Assembly: GCF_029760915.1 (NCBI RefSeq) | Contig: NZ_CP121685.1 | Coordinates: forward strand, 718,001 to 782,000 | Direction of reading: 5' to 3' | DNA from: Olleya sp. YS | GTDB taxonomy: Bacteria > Bacteroidota > Bacteroidia > Flavobacteriales > Flavobacteriaceae | Length of the DNA: 64,000 nucleotides | In this document: positions 46,726 to 56,445 of the stretch, piece after piece | How the letters are laid out: every line of letters begins with the position of its first letter | How positions within the stretch are numbered: position 1 is the first letter of the stretch | The notes under the pieces: generated by a model | What the model saw: the letters and a program-made list of their open reading frames with translations, nothing else | Told to the model about the DNA's origin: nothing | The model's database searches: none | Translations under genes and position numbers: made by a program

Positions 46726-47382
46726 TTATTTGTTTATTAATTTGTCGATGAAGCTGTTATCAATTTCAGTAAAATCTGAAAATATATAATCGGCTTCGTG
46801 TAATACATTTTTCTCTCCTATACCAATACTTATCATATTTGCTGTATTTGCTGCTTGTACTCCTGCTAAAGAGTCTTCAAATACTATACAATCTTCCGGC
46901 TTCATATTTAAGTGCTGTGCAGCAATTAAAAACACCTCTGGATCTGGTTTGGCTTTGCTAACGTCATTACCATCTACAATCGCATCAAACTTTGAAAGCA
47001 AGTTGACTTTCTCTAAAATTGGTCGTGCATTTTTACTTGCTGATCCTAATGATATGGGTTGTTTTTGCTCTATTAAATAATTCAAAACTCTTGGTATATC
47101 TGGCAAAATTTCAGACTCAGTCATTTTAGCAATGAAGCTTAAATACTCTTCGTTTTTTTTACCCATTAACAACGCAAACAATTCCTTTGAGATGGTTTTG
47201 TTTCCCCATTCTAATATTTTTTCTAACGATTTTACTCGGCTAACCCCTTTTAGTTGTTCGTTTTGCTCATGTGTAAAATCTATATCTATACTTTTTGCAA
47301 GGTTTTTCCAAGCTAAAAAATGATATTTTGCAGTGTCTACAATGACACCATCTAAATCGAATATGAATCCTTTTTTAGTCAT
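46726..47382 (-). CDS. pgmB: Beta-phosphoglucomutase
   Basis: HAD-superfamily mutase of 218 residues converting beta-glucose 1-phosphate to glucose 6-phosphate. Motif I FDLDGVIVDT gives nucleophile Asp9 and acid/base Asp11; the helical cap (15-85) contains the LKGVSRVKSLEKIL loop; motif II GSASKN, motif III Lys in SKAKPDPE, motif IV FEDSLAGV. This matches pgmB rather than a general HAD phosphatase. It is next to the MFS gene (1 bp gap) and followed by GH65, the usual maltose phosphorylase pathway pairing. Confidence 0.94.
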   Translation of the reverse strand: MTKKGFIFDLDGVIVDTAKYHFLAWKNLAKSIDIDFTHEQNEQLKGVSRVKSLEKILEWGNKTISKELFALLMGKKNEEYLSFIAKMTESEILPDIPRVLNYLIEQKQPISLGSASKNARPILEKVNLLSKFDAIVDGNDVSKAKPDPEVFLIAAQHLNMKPEDCIVFEDSLAGVQAANTANMISIGIGEKNVLHEADYIFSDFTEIDNSFIDKLINK

Positions 47383-47383
47383 T

Positions 47384-48757
47384 TTATACTTCCTCTGGTT
47401 GATAAGAAATTGCGTTTTTGTTTGTGATTAATAAGTTGCAAAGACCTGCAATTATTAAACTAATTCCTGCAATTGTCATTGCATGAATGGCTTCTTCACC
47501 TAATAATCCTGAAATAAAGTTTATACCACCAAGTGCAGCAATTATTTGTGGGATGACAATAAACATATTGAAAATCCCCATAATTACTCCCATCTTTTTT
47601 GGATCAACAGAACTAGATAACATCGCGTAAGGCATGGATAAAATACTTCCCCAGGCAAACCCAATAAGAATAAAACAATATTTTAATTGTTCTGGTGAAG
47701 CGTAATTCATAAATAAGAAACCTATTCCTCCTAGAATTAGTGATACCATATGCACTAATTTTCTATTGATATTTCTTTTAGCTGTATATAATACTAGTAG
47801 TAGTGCAAAAGCCATAGATGACAAACCGTAAACACCCATTGCAGATCCTACTAAGTTTGATGATTTTTGAAATGCTGTATTAACAACATCAAATTCTGCT
47901 TTCTGTAAAGCATCTGCCATATCGTACGCAGATTCTATAGGTGCAGGAGTTGCAAACACATGTTCTGTAAGTGCTGGATTAGCTAAACTCCACATAGTAA
48001 AAAATGCAAACCAAGAAAAAAACTGGATGATTCCTAATTTCTTCATAGTTAATGGCATATTGCCAATATTGTTTAAAATATCTGGAATAAAATTATTCTT
48101 TTTTGCTTTTTCTTTTTCGAACTCTTCCATATCCTCTGGTGGATATTCTGTAGTTGTGAAAACTGTGTAAAGTATACTTGCTAAAAAGACAAACGCTCCA
48201 ATAGCAAATGCTATTTTAACAGAATCTGTGATTACACCAGAATCTGCAGAATCGCTAACTCCAAATTGAGACACCATCCATGGTAAATTACTGGCTACCC
48301 AAGTTCCTATTCCAATGATTAATGTTTGAACAACAAAACCATAAGATCGCTGAGAATCTGGTAGTTTGTCGGCAACTAGTGCTCTAAAAGGTTCCATTGA
48401 AATGTTTATAGATGCATCAAGTACCCATAAAAATCCTGCAGCAACCCAGAGCGCTGGTGAGTAGGGAACAAAAAATAATGCTAGAGAACTTAAAATAGCT
48501 CCTATTAAAAAATAAGGTCTGCGTCGTCCCCATTTAACACTCCAAGTTCGATCACTCATGTAACCTATTATTGGCTGTACCAATAATCCTGTTAAAGGTG
48601 CTGCAATCCATAATAATGGGATTTCATCCTTACTAGCTCCTAATGTTTGAAATATTCGAGACATAAAGCCTCCTTGTAATGCAAAACCGAATTGGATTCC
48701 CAGAAAACCGAAACTCATGTTCCAGATTTCCCAAAAACCTAGCGTGCGTTTTTTCAT
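47384..48757 (-). CDS. MFS maltose/oligosaccharide transporter (SLC45-like)
   Basis: Inner-membrane carrier of 457 residues with about 12 helices. It starts KKRTLGFWEIWNMSFGFLGI and has the MFS loop motif GYMSDRTWSVKWGRRRPYF between helices 2 and 3, typical of the glycoside-pentoside-hexuronide/SLC45-like sugar carriers found in flavobacterial maltose operons. It would import maltose made in the periplasm for the phosphorylase. First gene of the minus-strand operon, 130 bp from the LacI-type regulator gene. Substrate by context. Confidence 0.9.
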   Translation of the reverse strand: MKKRTLGFWEIWNMSFGFLGIQFGFALQGGFMSRIFQTLGASKDEIPLLWIAAPLTGLLVQPIIGYMSDRTWSVKWGRRRPYFLIGAILSSLALFFVPYSPALWVAAGFLWVLDASINISMEPFRALVADKLPDSQRSYGFVVQTLIIGIGTWVASNLPWMVSQFGVSDSADSGVITDSVKIAFAIGAFVFLASILYTVFTTTEYPPEDMEEFEKEKAKKNNFIPDILNNIGNMPLTMKKLGIIQFFSWFAFFTMWSLANPALTEHVFATPAPIESAYDMADALQKAEFDVVNTAFQKSSNLVGSAMGVYGLSSMAFALLLVLYTAKRNINRKLVHMVSLILGGIGFLFMNYASPEQLKYCFILIGFAWGSILSMPYAMLSSSVDPKKMGVIMGIFNMFIVIPQIIAALGGINFISGLLGEEAIHAMTIAGISLIIAGLCNLLITNKNAISYQPEEV

Positions 48758-48889
48758 AATAGTATGTTATTAGTTTATACTATTTGATAAGCGAAAAAAC
48801 CTATCAAAACTAAATTACCTGAGAAGTAAAAATTTACGTTTTGATTGCTGTAAAGATATAAAAGTTTTTAAATGGTGAGTGTTAAATTT

Positions 48890-49930
48890 TTATTTTGTGG
48901 AAGCTCGTTCTATTAATTCGGTTTCAATAACGACTGTTTCATAGATATCTTCTTCGTCTTCGCGTTCTAGGTTGTTGATTAATAATTCGGCTGCTTTTTC
49001 ACCAATTTTTTGACCATGTTGACTGACTGTTGTTAGTGAAGGTACTGCATGTTTAGACAAAACACCATCTGTAAATCCTATAATTTGAATATCTTCTGGT
49101 ATATTTAACCCAAGCTTTCTGGCTACTTTCATAGCAGTAATAGCATACAGCTCGTTAACTGCAAAAATCCCGTCAAGTTTTTTATTTTTTTGAAATAAGA
49201 TTTCAATTTCTTTTTCAAGGGAATCTAAATGATCTTCAGACAATAATTCGTCATCAACCTTTAGAATCAGGCTTGCTTTAGGACTGATTTTATAATCTTC
49301 TAATGCTTCTAGATAGCCTTGTGTCCTAAATTTACCAACACTTACATAATCTTTAGTTGTAATGATAGCGATACTTTTACAACCGTTTTCTAATAATTTA
49401 TTAACTGCTTTTCTGGCTCCTTCTGCATCATCAACAATAACTTTATCGCAATTAATTTCGTTAACCACTCTGTCAAACATTACTATTGGCATTCCTTGGC
49501 TAATGGTTTCGGTAAAATGATGATAATCTTGTTGCTGTAAGGTTTCTTTAGCAATAGATAATATAAATCCATCTATACTTCCATTAGCTAGCATTTCCAT
49601 ATTAATAACCTCTTTAGAAAACGACTCATTAGACAACCCAACAATTACGTTATATCCTCGTTTATTGGCAATTGCCTCGATACCACTAATAACTTTAGAG
49701 AAAAAATGATGTACAATCTCTGGAATGATAATACCTATAGTTTTAGTTTTCCGATTTTTAAGACTTAAAGCAATATTATTAGGTCTATAGTTATAAAGTT
49801 TAGCAAATGCTTGTACTTTTTGACGTGTGTCCTCACTAATCTCTATACTATTCCTTAATGCTTTGGACACGGTTGAAATGGATACGTCTAGCTCTCTTGC
49901 TATCTGTTTAAGTGTGATTTTTTTTTTCAT
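48890..49930 (-). CDS. LacI-family regulator of the glucan locus
   Basis: Transcription factor of 346 residues with the N-terminal LacI helix-turn-helix (KKITLKQIARELDVSISTVS, hinge YRPNNIALSLKNRKTKTIGI) and a periplasmic-binding-protein-like sensor domain. It lies between the catabolic operon (same strand, downstream) and the divergent susC operon. A perfect palindrome of LacI type (50077-50090) is in the intergenic region to susC. It could be activator or repressor; in Bacteroidota both are known. Effector likely maltose or a maltodextrin. Confidence 0.93.
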   Translation of the reverse strand: MKKKITLKQIARELDVSISTVSKALRNSIEISEDTRQKVQAFAKLYNYRPNNIALSLKNRKTKTIGIIIPEIVHHFFSKVISGIEAIANKRGYNVIVGLSNESFSKEVINMEMLANGSIDGFILSIAKETLQQQDYHHFTETISQGMPIVMFDRVVNEINCDKVIVDDAEGARKAVNKLLENGCKSIAIITTKDYVSVGKFRTQGYLEALEDYKISPKASLILKVDDELLSEDHLDSLEKEIEILFQKNKKLDGIFAVNELYAITAMKVARKLGLNIPEDIQIIGFTDGVLSKHAVPSLTTVSQHGQKIGEKAAELLINNLEREDEEDIYETVVIETELIERASTK

Positions 49931-50076
49931 AAGCTGATAAAAAACAAATCTAACATTTTAGATTTGACAATTATAAGGTGTTAAAATTATTAGTTTGAAT
50001 GCAATAAGCTTTACAAAATGATGATTATTCATTATTTTTACGCTGTTTAAATTAAATACATAAAAAGTTTTCAACA

Positions 50077-50090
50077 CGAAAACGTTTTCG
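50077..50090. promoter_or_regulatory. Probable LacI-family operator
   Basis: CGAAAACGTTTTCG is a perfect 14-bp palindrome with a central CG, the classic shape of LacI/CcpA-type operators. It is about 145 bp upstream of the lacI-type start and 109 bp upstream of susC. A weak half-like match (TTTACGTTTTGA) occurs near 48830-48842 upstream of the MFS gene. Confidence 0.75.
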
Positions 50091-50198
50091 CTGCTTATTA
50101 TATAGGGCTCAGCAGAAATTTAACATAAATTTTACATAGATTTATCATCGAGAAGTAAAAATATACATTTAAAATTTAAACTAACTTAATATTATTGT

Positions 50199-53108
50199 AT
50201 GAAAACAATTTTTAAAAGGCTACTATTAGCTTTACTGTTTATACCAACTGTTATGCTTGCACAAACAACAGTATCTGGAACAGTTACAGAACAAGCTACC
50301 GCCTTACCAATACCAACGGTAAATGTTGTTGTTAAAAACACAACCAACGGTACTGCTACTGATTTTGATGGTAACTATACACTTGACGTAAACAATGGAG
50401 ATGTACTAGTATTCTCTTACATTGGATATTTAACTCAAGAAGTCACTTATACTGGACAGTCTAGGATAGATGTTTCTTTGGCAGAAGATGCTGCATTATT
50501 AGATGAGATTGTCGTAATTGGTTATGGAGGCGTTAAAAAAGAAGACTTAACTGGTACTACTGATTTATTAACCAGTGAAGATTTTAACAAAGGACCTATT
50601 GTATCTGCTCAATCACTTATTAGTGGTAAAGTAGCAGGTGTTAACGTGACTTCTGGAAGTGGAGCTCCTGGTGACGGTCAAAGCATCAATATTCGTGGTG
50701 CTGGATCTTTATCTTTAACAACACAGCCACTTTATGTGGTTGATGGTATTCCACTAGATAATGGAGGTGTTGGTGGTTCTAGAAACCCTTTAAACTTTAT
50801 TAATCCTAACGATATTGAAACGTTTGTTGTTTTAAAAGATGCATCTTCTACCGCAATTTATGGGTCTAGAGCAGCAAATGGTGTTATTTTAATTACTACC
50901 AAAAAAGGAAAAAATAAAGATTTTAAATTTAATATAAGTTCTCAAACAACAGTATATAGTCCTGTAGATGAAATCGATGTATTATCTGCCAACCAATTTA
51001 GAGACTTAATAAACGACATAGGTACTCCAACACAGATTGCTTTATTAGGTAATGCAAATACAGACTGGCAAAATGAAATTTATACTACAGCTTTTGGACA
51101 AGATCATAATTTTAGTGCATTAGGTAATGCATTTGGTGTACCAATGAGAGCATCTTTAGGTTACTCAGAGCATGGAGGTATATTAGATGGAGACAATTTA
51201 CAACGTACTACTGGTTCTGTTAGTTTGACTCCTACATTTTTTGAAGAGCATTTAAACGTAGAGTTAAATGCAAGAGCTATGTACACAGAAAACACCTTTG
51301 CAGATAGAGGTGCAATTGGTAGTGCTGTTGGATTTGATCCAACACAACCAATCTTTGACCCTAGCTCACAATACGGAGGGTATTTTGCGTGGTTAGATAC
51401 CGGAACAGGAAATCAAAACAACTTAGCGCCTACAAACCCTTTAGCTCTTTTAAATTTAATTGATGATACAGCTGAAGTAAGACGATTTGTTGGTAATGCT
51501 AAATTAGATTATAAAATTCATGGGTTTGAGGATTTAACTGCTACAGTAAATGTAGGTTTTGATACTTCTAATAGCCATGGTAGAAGAATTACTTCAGAAC
51601 TGATTCCAACATCTGATGCTACTTTTAATGGATCTAGAACTAGTTATGTACAAAATTCAGACAACAAGGTTTTTGATGCCTATTTAACTTATAGAAAATC
51701 ATTTAACGATGTACATAACTTAACTGTTGCTGGAGGTTATGCTTATCAGTCTTTTGAGTTTGATAATTTCAGTAGCGACAGTGAAGCTCAAGAAGATGGA
51801 AATCAGTTTGAATTTATTGACAAATCTAAAAATGTATTACTATCATATTTTGGTAGAGCAAATTATGACTACGATGGTAAATATTATTTAACAGCTACTT
51901 TAAGAGCTGATGCGTCTTCAAAATTAAATCCAGATGATCGTTGGGGAATTTTCCCTTCTGTTGCTGCAGCTTGGAGTATCCATAAAGAAGATTTTATGCA
52001 AGACTCTTTCTTTAACGAATTAAAACTTCGTGTTGGTTACGGAGAAGTTGGTAACGTTAACGGACTTGGTGACTATCAGTTTTTAACAAGATATCAAGGA
52101 AGTACAGATACTGCTAACTACCAATTTGGTACTGGATTCTTCCAGACATATAGACCAGAACCAGTAAATAAAGATTTACGCTGGGAAATTGGAAGAACAT
52201 TTAACTTAGGTTTAGACTATGCTTTTCTTAACAGACGTATCTCAGGTTCCATTAATGCTTACGTAAAAGAAACTAATGATCTTATAGCAAGCTCATTGGT
52301 AGATCCTTTTACAAATTTTGGAAATAGAATTAATGCCAATATTGGTAATATGGAGAATAAAGGTCTAGAATTAAACCTTAATGTTATCCCTGTAAAAACA
52401 GATAACTTTGAATGGTCTGTAAACTATAACGTGGCGTTCAACGATAATGAAATTACTAAATTATCAGTTGATCAACCTCAAGGTGGAATTTCTACTGGAG
52501 TAGGAAACACTGTTCAAGTACACAGAGAAGGAGAATCAGCTAATAGTTTTTACGTTTTTGAACAAGTATATGATGCTTCAGGAACACCTTTAGAAGGCGT
52601 ATTTGTTGACAGAAATGGAGATAACATTATAAACGATGAAGATAAATACATCAAAGAAGATCCATTTGGTGACATCCTAATGGGCTTTAATACTAATGTG
52701 AGCTACAAAAACTGGGATTTCTCTTTACAATCTAGAGCAAGTTTAGGAAACTACATGTACAATGATGTAGAAGCTAATAGAGGTATCTTAGTAAATGCTA
52801 CTAACAACAATATCCTATCTAATATTCATGCAGATTATTATAATAGTGGGTTTACAGTAATTAGTGATAGAACAGCTTTAAGTGATCATTTTGTACAGGA
52901 AGCATCGTTCTTCAAAATTGATAATATAACTATTGGTTACACATTAGATAAATTAAAAAATACGACGTTTAGATTCTACGGATCTTTACAAAATGTTTTA
53001 ATAGTAACAGATTATAATGGATTAGATCCAGAAATTAATTTAGGAATCGATAATAATTTTTATCCAAGACCTAGATCTTTCGTAATGGGTGTAAACATTG
53101 ATTTTTAA
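50199..53108 (+). CDS. susC: SusC-type TonB-dependent receptor
   Basis: Outer-membrane importer of 969 residues for oligosaccharides. Signal peptide 1-21 (LFIPTVMLAQ), then a carboxypeptidase-D-like beta domain (about 24-95, VSGTVTEQATALPIPTVNVV), TonB box region near DEIVVIGYG, plug domain (about 110-225, VSAQSLISGKVAGVNVTSGS) and a 22-strand barrel ending with VMGVNIDF and a terminal Phe. It is the first gene of susC-susD-susE-amylase, and works with the SusD lid protein 15 bp downstream. The alpha-glucan substrate follows from neighbours. Confidence 0.95.
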   Translation: MKTIFKRLLLALLFIPTVMLAQTTVSGTVTEQATALPIPTVNVVVKNTTNGTATDFDGNYTLDVNNGDVLVFSYIGYLTQEVTYTGQSRIDVSLAEDAALLDEIVVIGYGGVKKEDLTGTTDLLTSEDFNKGPIVSAQSLISGKVAGVNVTSGSGAPGDGQSINIRGAGSLSLTTQPLYVVDGIPLDNGGVGGSRNPLNFINPNDIETFVVLKDASSTAIYGSRAANGVILITTKKGKNKDFKFNISSQTTVYSPVDEIDVLSANQFRDLINDIGTPTQIALLGNANTDWQNEIYTTAFGQDHNFSALGNAFGVPMRASLGYSEHGGILDGDNLQRTTGSVSLTPTFFEEHLNVELNARAMYTENTFADRGAIGSAVGFDPTQPIFDPSSQYGGYFAWLDTGTGNQNNLAPTNPLALLNLIDDTAEVRRFVGNAKLDYKIHGFEDLTATVNVGFDTSNSHGRRITSELIPTSDATFNGSRTSYVQNSDNKVFDAYLTYRKSFNDVHNLTVAGGYAYQSFEFDNFSSDSEAQEDGNQFEFIDKSKNVLLSYFGRANYDYDGKYYLTATLRADASSKLNPDDRWGIFPSVAAAWSIHKEDFMQDSFFNELKLRVGYGEVGNVNGLGDYQFLTRYQGSTDTANYQFGTGFFQTYRPEPVNKDLRWEIGRTFNLGLDYAFLNRRISGSINAYVKETNDLIASSLVDPFTNFGNRINANIGNMENKGLELNLNVIPVKTDNFEWSVNYNVAFNDNEITKLSVDQPQGGISTGVGNTVQVHREGESANSFYVFEQVYDASGTPLEGVFVDRNGDNIINDEDKYIKEDPFGDILMGFNTNVSYKNWDFSLQSRASLGNYMYNDVEANRGILVNATNNNILSNIHADYYNSGFTVISDRTALSDHFVQEASFFKIDNITIGYTLDKLKNTTFRFYGSLQNVLIVTDYNGLDPEINLGIDNNFYPRPRSFVMGVNIDF

Positions 53109-53123
53109 TTAAAAAAAAGAAAA

Positions 53124-55013
53124 ATGAAAAAAGAACTCAAACATTTAATTACTATCATGGTACTGTTTTTAGGACTAGTATCATGTCATGATGATTTAGA
53201 TCAATCACCAATTGATCCAGACAGTTTTACTGAGGAAGACGTATTTGCTAATGCAACCGAAGCTAAAGGTGCTCTTGCAAAATTGTATGCAAGTTTAGCA
53301 CTAACAGGACAGCAAGGACCAGCTGGTCAGGCAGATATTGCTGATATTGACGAGGGATTCTCTCAATACTCGCGTATGTTATTTAACTTAAACGAGTTAA
53401 CAACAGATCATGCGGTTGTAGGTTGGGGTGATGCTGGATTACCTGATTTACACGGACAGTATTGGTCAGGAAGTAATGACTTTACAGAAGCAATGTATTA
53501 TAGATTAGCTCAAGAAGTATCTTTTTGTAATTCATTTATAGAAAATGCTGGCGCTTTATCTGATGCTGAAGTACAATTTTATATAGCAGAAGCAAGGTTT
53601 TTACGTGCATTTGCGTATTATAACTTAATGGACTTATATGGTAATGTACCTCTAGTAACAGAAGTAACAACAGATTTACCAACACAAGCATCAAGAACAG
53701 AGTTATTTAATTTTGTTGAATCTGAGCTATTAGCAATACAAAACGATTTAAAACCAAGTGGATCTAACGAATACGGTAGAGTTGACCAAGTAGCTGCTTG
53801 GGCACTTTTATCAAAATTATATTTAAATGCTGAAGTTTGGACTGGAACACCTCGTTATACAGACTGTGTAACTTATTCTAGTAATGTAATGAACTCAACT
53901 TACAGTATTAATATGAATGATGCTAACGGAAACGGAACTGCTTATGATGAATTATTCTTAGCAGATAACGATACTAATGGTGCACAAAACGAATTTATTT
54001 TTGCATTAAACTTTGATGGTCTTAGATCTCAAACTTATGGTGGTACTACATTTTTAGTACATGCTGCAATAGGTGGGTCAATGAATGCTGCAGAATTTGG
54101 TGTAAATGGTGGCTGGGGAGGCTTAAGAACTACTAAAAATTTAGTAGAAAAATTCGCAACTGATATTAATGAGTTAAACAACGCGTTAGGAACTCAATCT
54201 GATTGGGGAATTGTAGGTGACGGAACTCCAAATGGATGGGGTGGACCAGACACAGAAATGTTTCAAACAGCTAGTAACGAATATGCTTTATATGCAGATT
54301 TAACTGACGGTTTCCTAAAATTTAGATTCAATGAAGATTGGGGAAATAATTATGGTGATGATGATCCCCAAGACGGAACTTTAGAACCAGGTGGTGGAAA
54401 CATTCCTGTTACTGCTGGAACATATTACATTACTTTAGACTTAAATGCATTAACTTATAGCATTACACCATTTTCTGCAGACAGTAGAGGTATGTTTTAT
54501 TCTGATGGTCAAAACTTAGAGATAGAAAGTATTCCACCTTTTGAAAACGGATATGCTGTAACAAAATTTAAGAATATTGATAGTAATGGAATGCAAGGAA
54601 GTGATTCTGCTGGAGATTTTGTAGATTCTGATTTGCCTTTAATCCGTTTAGCTGAGATATATTTAAACTATGCAGAAGCTTCAGTTAGAGGTGGTGGCGG
54701 AGATTTAAATTTAGCTGCAAATAAAATTAACGAATTACTAGAAAGAGCAACTGGTGGCACTTCAGCTAATATTTCAAGCGGAGACATCACATTAGATTTT
54801 ATAATTGATGAAAGATCTAAAGAATTGTATTGGGAAGGTCAAAGACGTACAGACTTAATCCGTTACGATTACTTTACAACAAGTGCTTACTTATGGCCTT
54901 TTAAAGGAAATGAGCCTGCAGGTACATCTGTAGCTAGCTATAGAAATCTGTTTCCATTACCAACTAGTATTATAACAGTTAACCCTAACCTTTCTCAAAA
55001 CGAAGGGTATTAA
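53124..55013 (+). CDS. susD: SusD/RagB lipoprotein with inserted SusE-type domain
   Basis: Surface lipoprotein that forms the lid of SusC and binds the glycan. Lipobox GLVSC (about residues 17-21). N-terminal TPR part has the SusD pattern AEARFLRAFAYYNLMDLYGN (158-177 or so) and the C-terminal part ends with IDERSKELYWEGQRRTDLIR and the usual YLWPF..P segment. The protein is 629 residues, about 90 more than usual, because residues about 359-452 are a starch-binding-like module (WGIVGDGTPNGWGGPDTEM, FRFNEDWGNNYGDD, GTYYITLDLNALTYSI) that also occurs three times in the next gene. So it may have an extra glycan-binding site. Confidence 0.93.
   Translation: MKKELKHLITIMVLFLGLVSCHDDLDQSPIDPDSFTEEDVFANATEAKGALAKLYASLALTGQQGPAGQADIADIDEGFSQYSRMLFNLNELTTDHAVVGWGDAGLPDLHGQYWSGSNDFTEAMYYRLAQEVSFCNSFIENAGALSDAEVQFYIAEARFLRAFAYYNLMDLYGNVPLVTEVTTDLPTQASRTELFNFVESELLAIQNDLKPSGSNEYGRVDQVAAWALLSKLYLNAEVWTGTPRYTDCVTYSSNVMNSTYSINMNDANGNGTAYDELFLADNDTNGAQNEFIFALNFDGLRSQTYGGTTFLVHAAIGGSMNAAEFGVNGGWGGLRTTKNLVEKFATDINELNNALGTQSDWGIVGDGTPNGWGGPDTEMFQTASNEYALYADLTDGFLKFRFNEDWGNNYGDDDPQDGTLEPGGGNIPVTAGTYYITLDLNALTYSITPFSADSRGMFYSDGQNLEIESIPPFENGYAVTKFKNIDSNGMQGSDSAGDFVDSDLPLIRLAEIYLNYAEASVRGGGGDLNLAANKINELLERATGGTSANISSGDITLDFIIDERSKELYWEGQRRTDLIRYDYFTTSAYLWPFKGNEPAGTSVASYRNLFPLPTSIITVNPNLSQNEGY
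54196..54480 (+). other. SusE/F-type domain embedded in SusD
   Basis: This coding segment matches the SusE repeats at 55795-56070 in order and spacing of motifs: WG(I/L)VG.GTPNGW.GPDT, a KFRFN.DWG..(Y/F)GDD core, DGTLE, then IPV(T/S)AG.Y.ITLDLN. It is flanked on both sides by normal SusD sequence. Confidence 0.85.
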
Positions 55014-55025
55014 TAACTTATTACA

Positions 55026-56366
55026 ATGAAAAAAATAATTAATAATTCTATCTACTTATTAGGACTTTTACTAGTATTAGTAAGTTGTGATGACAAAGAA
55101 TTAGTGACTTTAAACGCAGACGCTAATACTGTTTTAAGTGTTTCTGATCAAACACTTGTTTTAACAGAAGAGCTTGCAGAAACAGAAGTACTTACATTAA
55201 GTTGGTCAGATCCAGATTATGGTTTTGATGCAGCTGCTAATTACAAAATACAAATAGATTTTACAGGTGGAGATTTTAGTGCACCTCAATCTTTTTCTGC
55301 TGGATCAGACTTATCAAAAGTGTTATTAGGGCAAGAGTTAAATGGTAAATTATTATCTCTTGGAATAGTTCCTAACACTGCAACAGATATTGATTTTAGA
55401 ATACAAACTACGCTTAGCGAATCTACTGTTATGTATTCAGATGCTAGAACAATAAATATTACAGCATATTCGTCTTTATTAGACCTTTCCACTAACTTAG
55501 GTGTTGTTGGAAGCGGAACTCCTGGAGGTTGGGACGCTGGGTCAGATAGACCTATATTAGATATTCCTTTTTATACAACAAGTACTACTAATCAATATGT
55601 AGCTTATGCTACATTACAAACTGGTGAAATTAAGTTTAGAAAAGATAACATGTGGACTGAAAACTATGGAGATGACGGTAACGATGGTACTCTGGAAGCA
55701 AATGGAGCTAATATTGCTGTTTCTGCTGGAAGCTATAAAATAACTGTTATGACTGATGATTCTGCTACGCCTTTATCATATACAATGGAACCATTTTCTT
55801 GGGGGCTTGTAGGAAGCGGAACACCAAATGGATGGGATGGACCAGATACACCAATGACATATAACTCTTACCAAGATAATTTTAAAACAGCAGTCACTCT
55901 AACTGATGGCGAAATGAAATTTAGATTTAACAATGATTGGGGAGTTAACTTTGGCGATGATGGTCTTGATGGAACATTAGAAGGTGGAGGAGCAAATATT
56001 CCTGTTTCTGCTGGACACTATATTATAACTTTAGATCTAAATACACAAACTTATGAGTTAGAAGCTATGGACGTTTGGGGATTAGTTGGAAGTGCTGCAC
56101 CTAATGGTTGGGACGGTCCAAATCTTAAGTTTTTACCTGATTTTGGTATCAACGAAGGTTTCTACTACATTAATGGTGTAACCTTGACTGACGGAGAAAT
56201 TAAAGTACGTCAAAATGACGCTTGGGGACTTAACTATGGAGATGATGGTAATGATGGTATGATGGAGCAAAATGGTGCTAATATTCCTGTAACAGCTGGA
56301 ACTTATAATATTGTTTTTGATTTCTCAGGAGCAGCTCCGATGATTTCTCTTAACGCTTGGCAATAA
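55026..56366 (+). CDS. susE: SusE-like starch-binding lipoprotein
   Basis: Outer-membrane lipoprotein of 446 residues. Signal with lipobox VLVSC, an N-terminal SusE-type Ig-like domain (about 25-150), then three tandem binding modules starting near LGVVGSGTPGGW (about 157), WGLVGSGTPNGW (about 259) and WGLVGSAAPNGW (about 355). Each module has a KFR..N.(M/D)W core and an INxxAG turn (NIPVSAGHY). SusE and SusF proteins hold starch at the cell surface and are not required for import. It is 12 bp after susD; a terminator follows before the amylase gene. Confidence 0.9.
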   Translation: MKKIINNSIYLLGLLLVLVSCDDKELVTLNADANTVLSVSDQTLVLTEELAETEVLTLSWSDPDYGFDAAANYKIQIDFTGGDFSAPQSFSAGSDLSKVLLGQELNGKLLSLGIVPNTATDIDFRIQTTLSESTVMYSDARTINITAYSSLLDLSTNLGVVGSGTPGGWDAGSDRPILDIPFYTTSTTNQYVAYATLQTGEIKFRKDNMWTENYGDDGNDGTLEANGANIAVSAGSYKITVMTDDSATPLSYTMEPFSWGLVGSGTPNGWDGPDTPMTYNSYQDNFKTAVTLTDGEMKFRFNNDWGVNFGDDGLDGTLEGGGANIPVSAGHYIITLDLNTQTYELEAMDVWGLVGSAAPNGWDGPNLKFLPDFGINEGFYYINGVTLTDGEIKVRQNDAWGLNYGDDGNDGMMEQNGANIPVTAGTYNIVFDFSGAAPMISLNAWQ

Positions 56367-56386
56367 AATAAGATATTGAATTAATT

Positions 56387-56427
56387 AAAAAAGTCTGCAT
56401 TTATGATACATCATATGCAGACTTTTT
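56387..56427 (+). terminator. Terminator after susE
   Basis: AAAAAAGTCTGCAT and ATGCAGACTTTTT form a 12-13 bp stem. It is only about 20 bp before the amylase gene, so it may only partly stop transcription and set the ratio of susCDE to amylase. Confidence 0.8.
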
Positions 56428-56445
56428 ATTTAAAAAAATTGAAAA

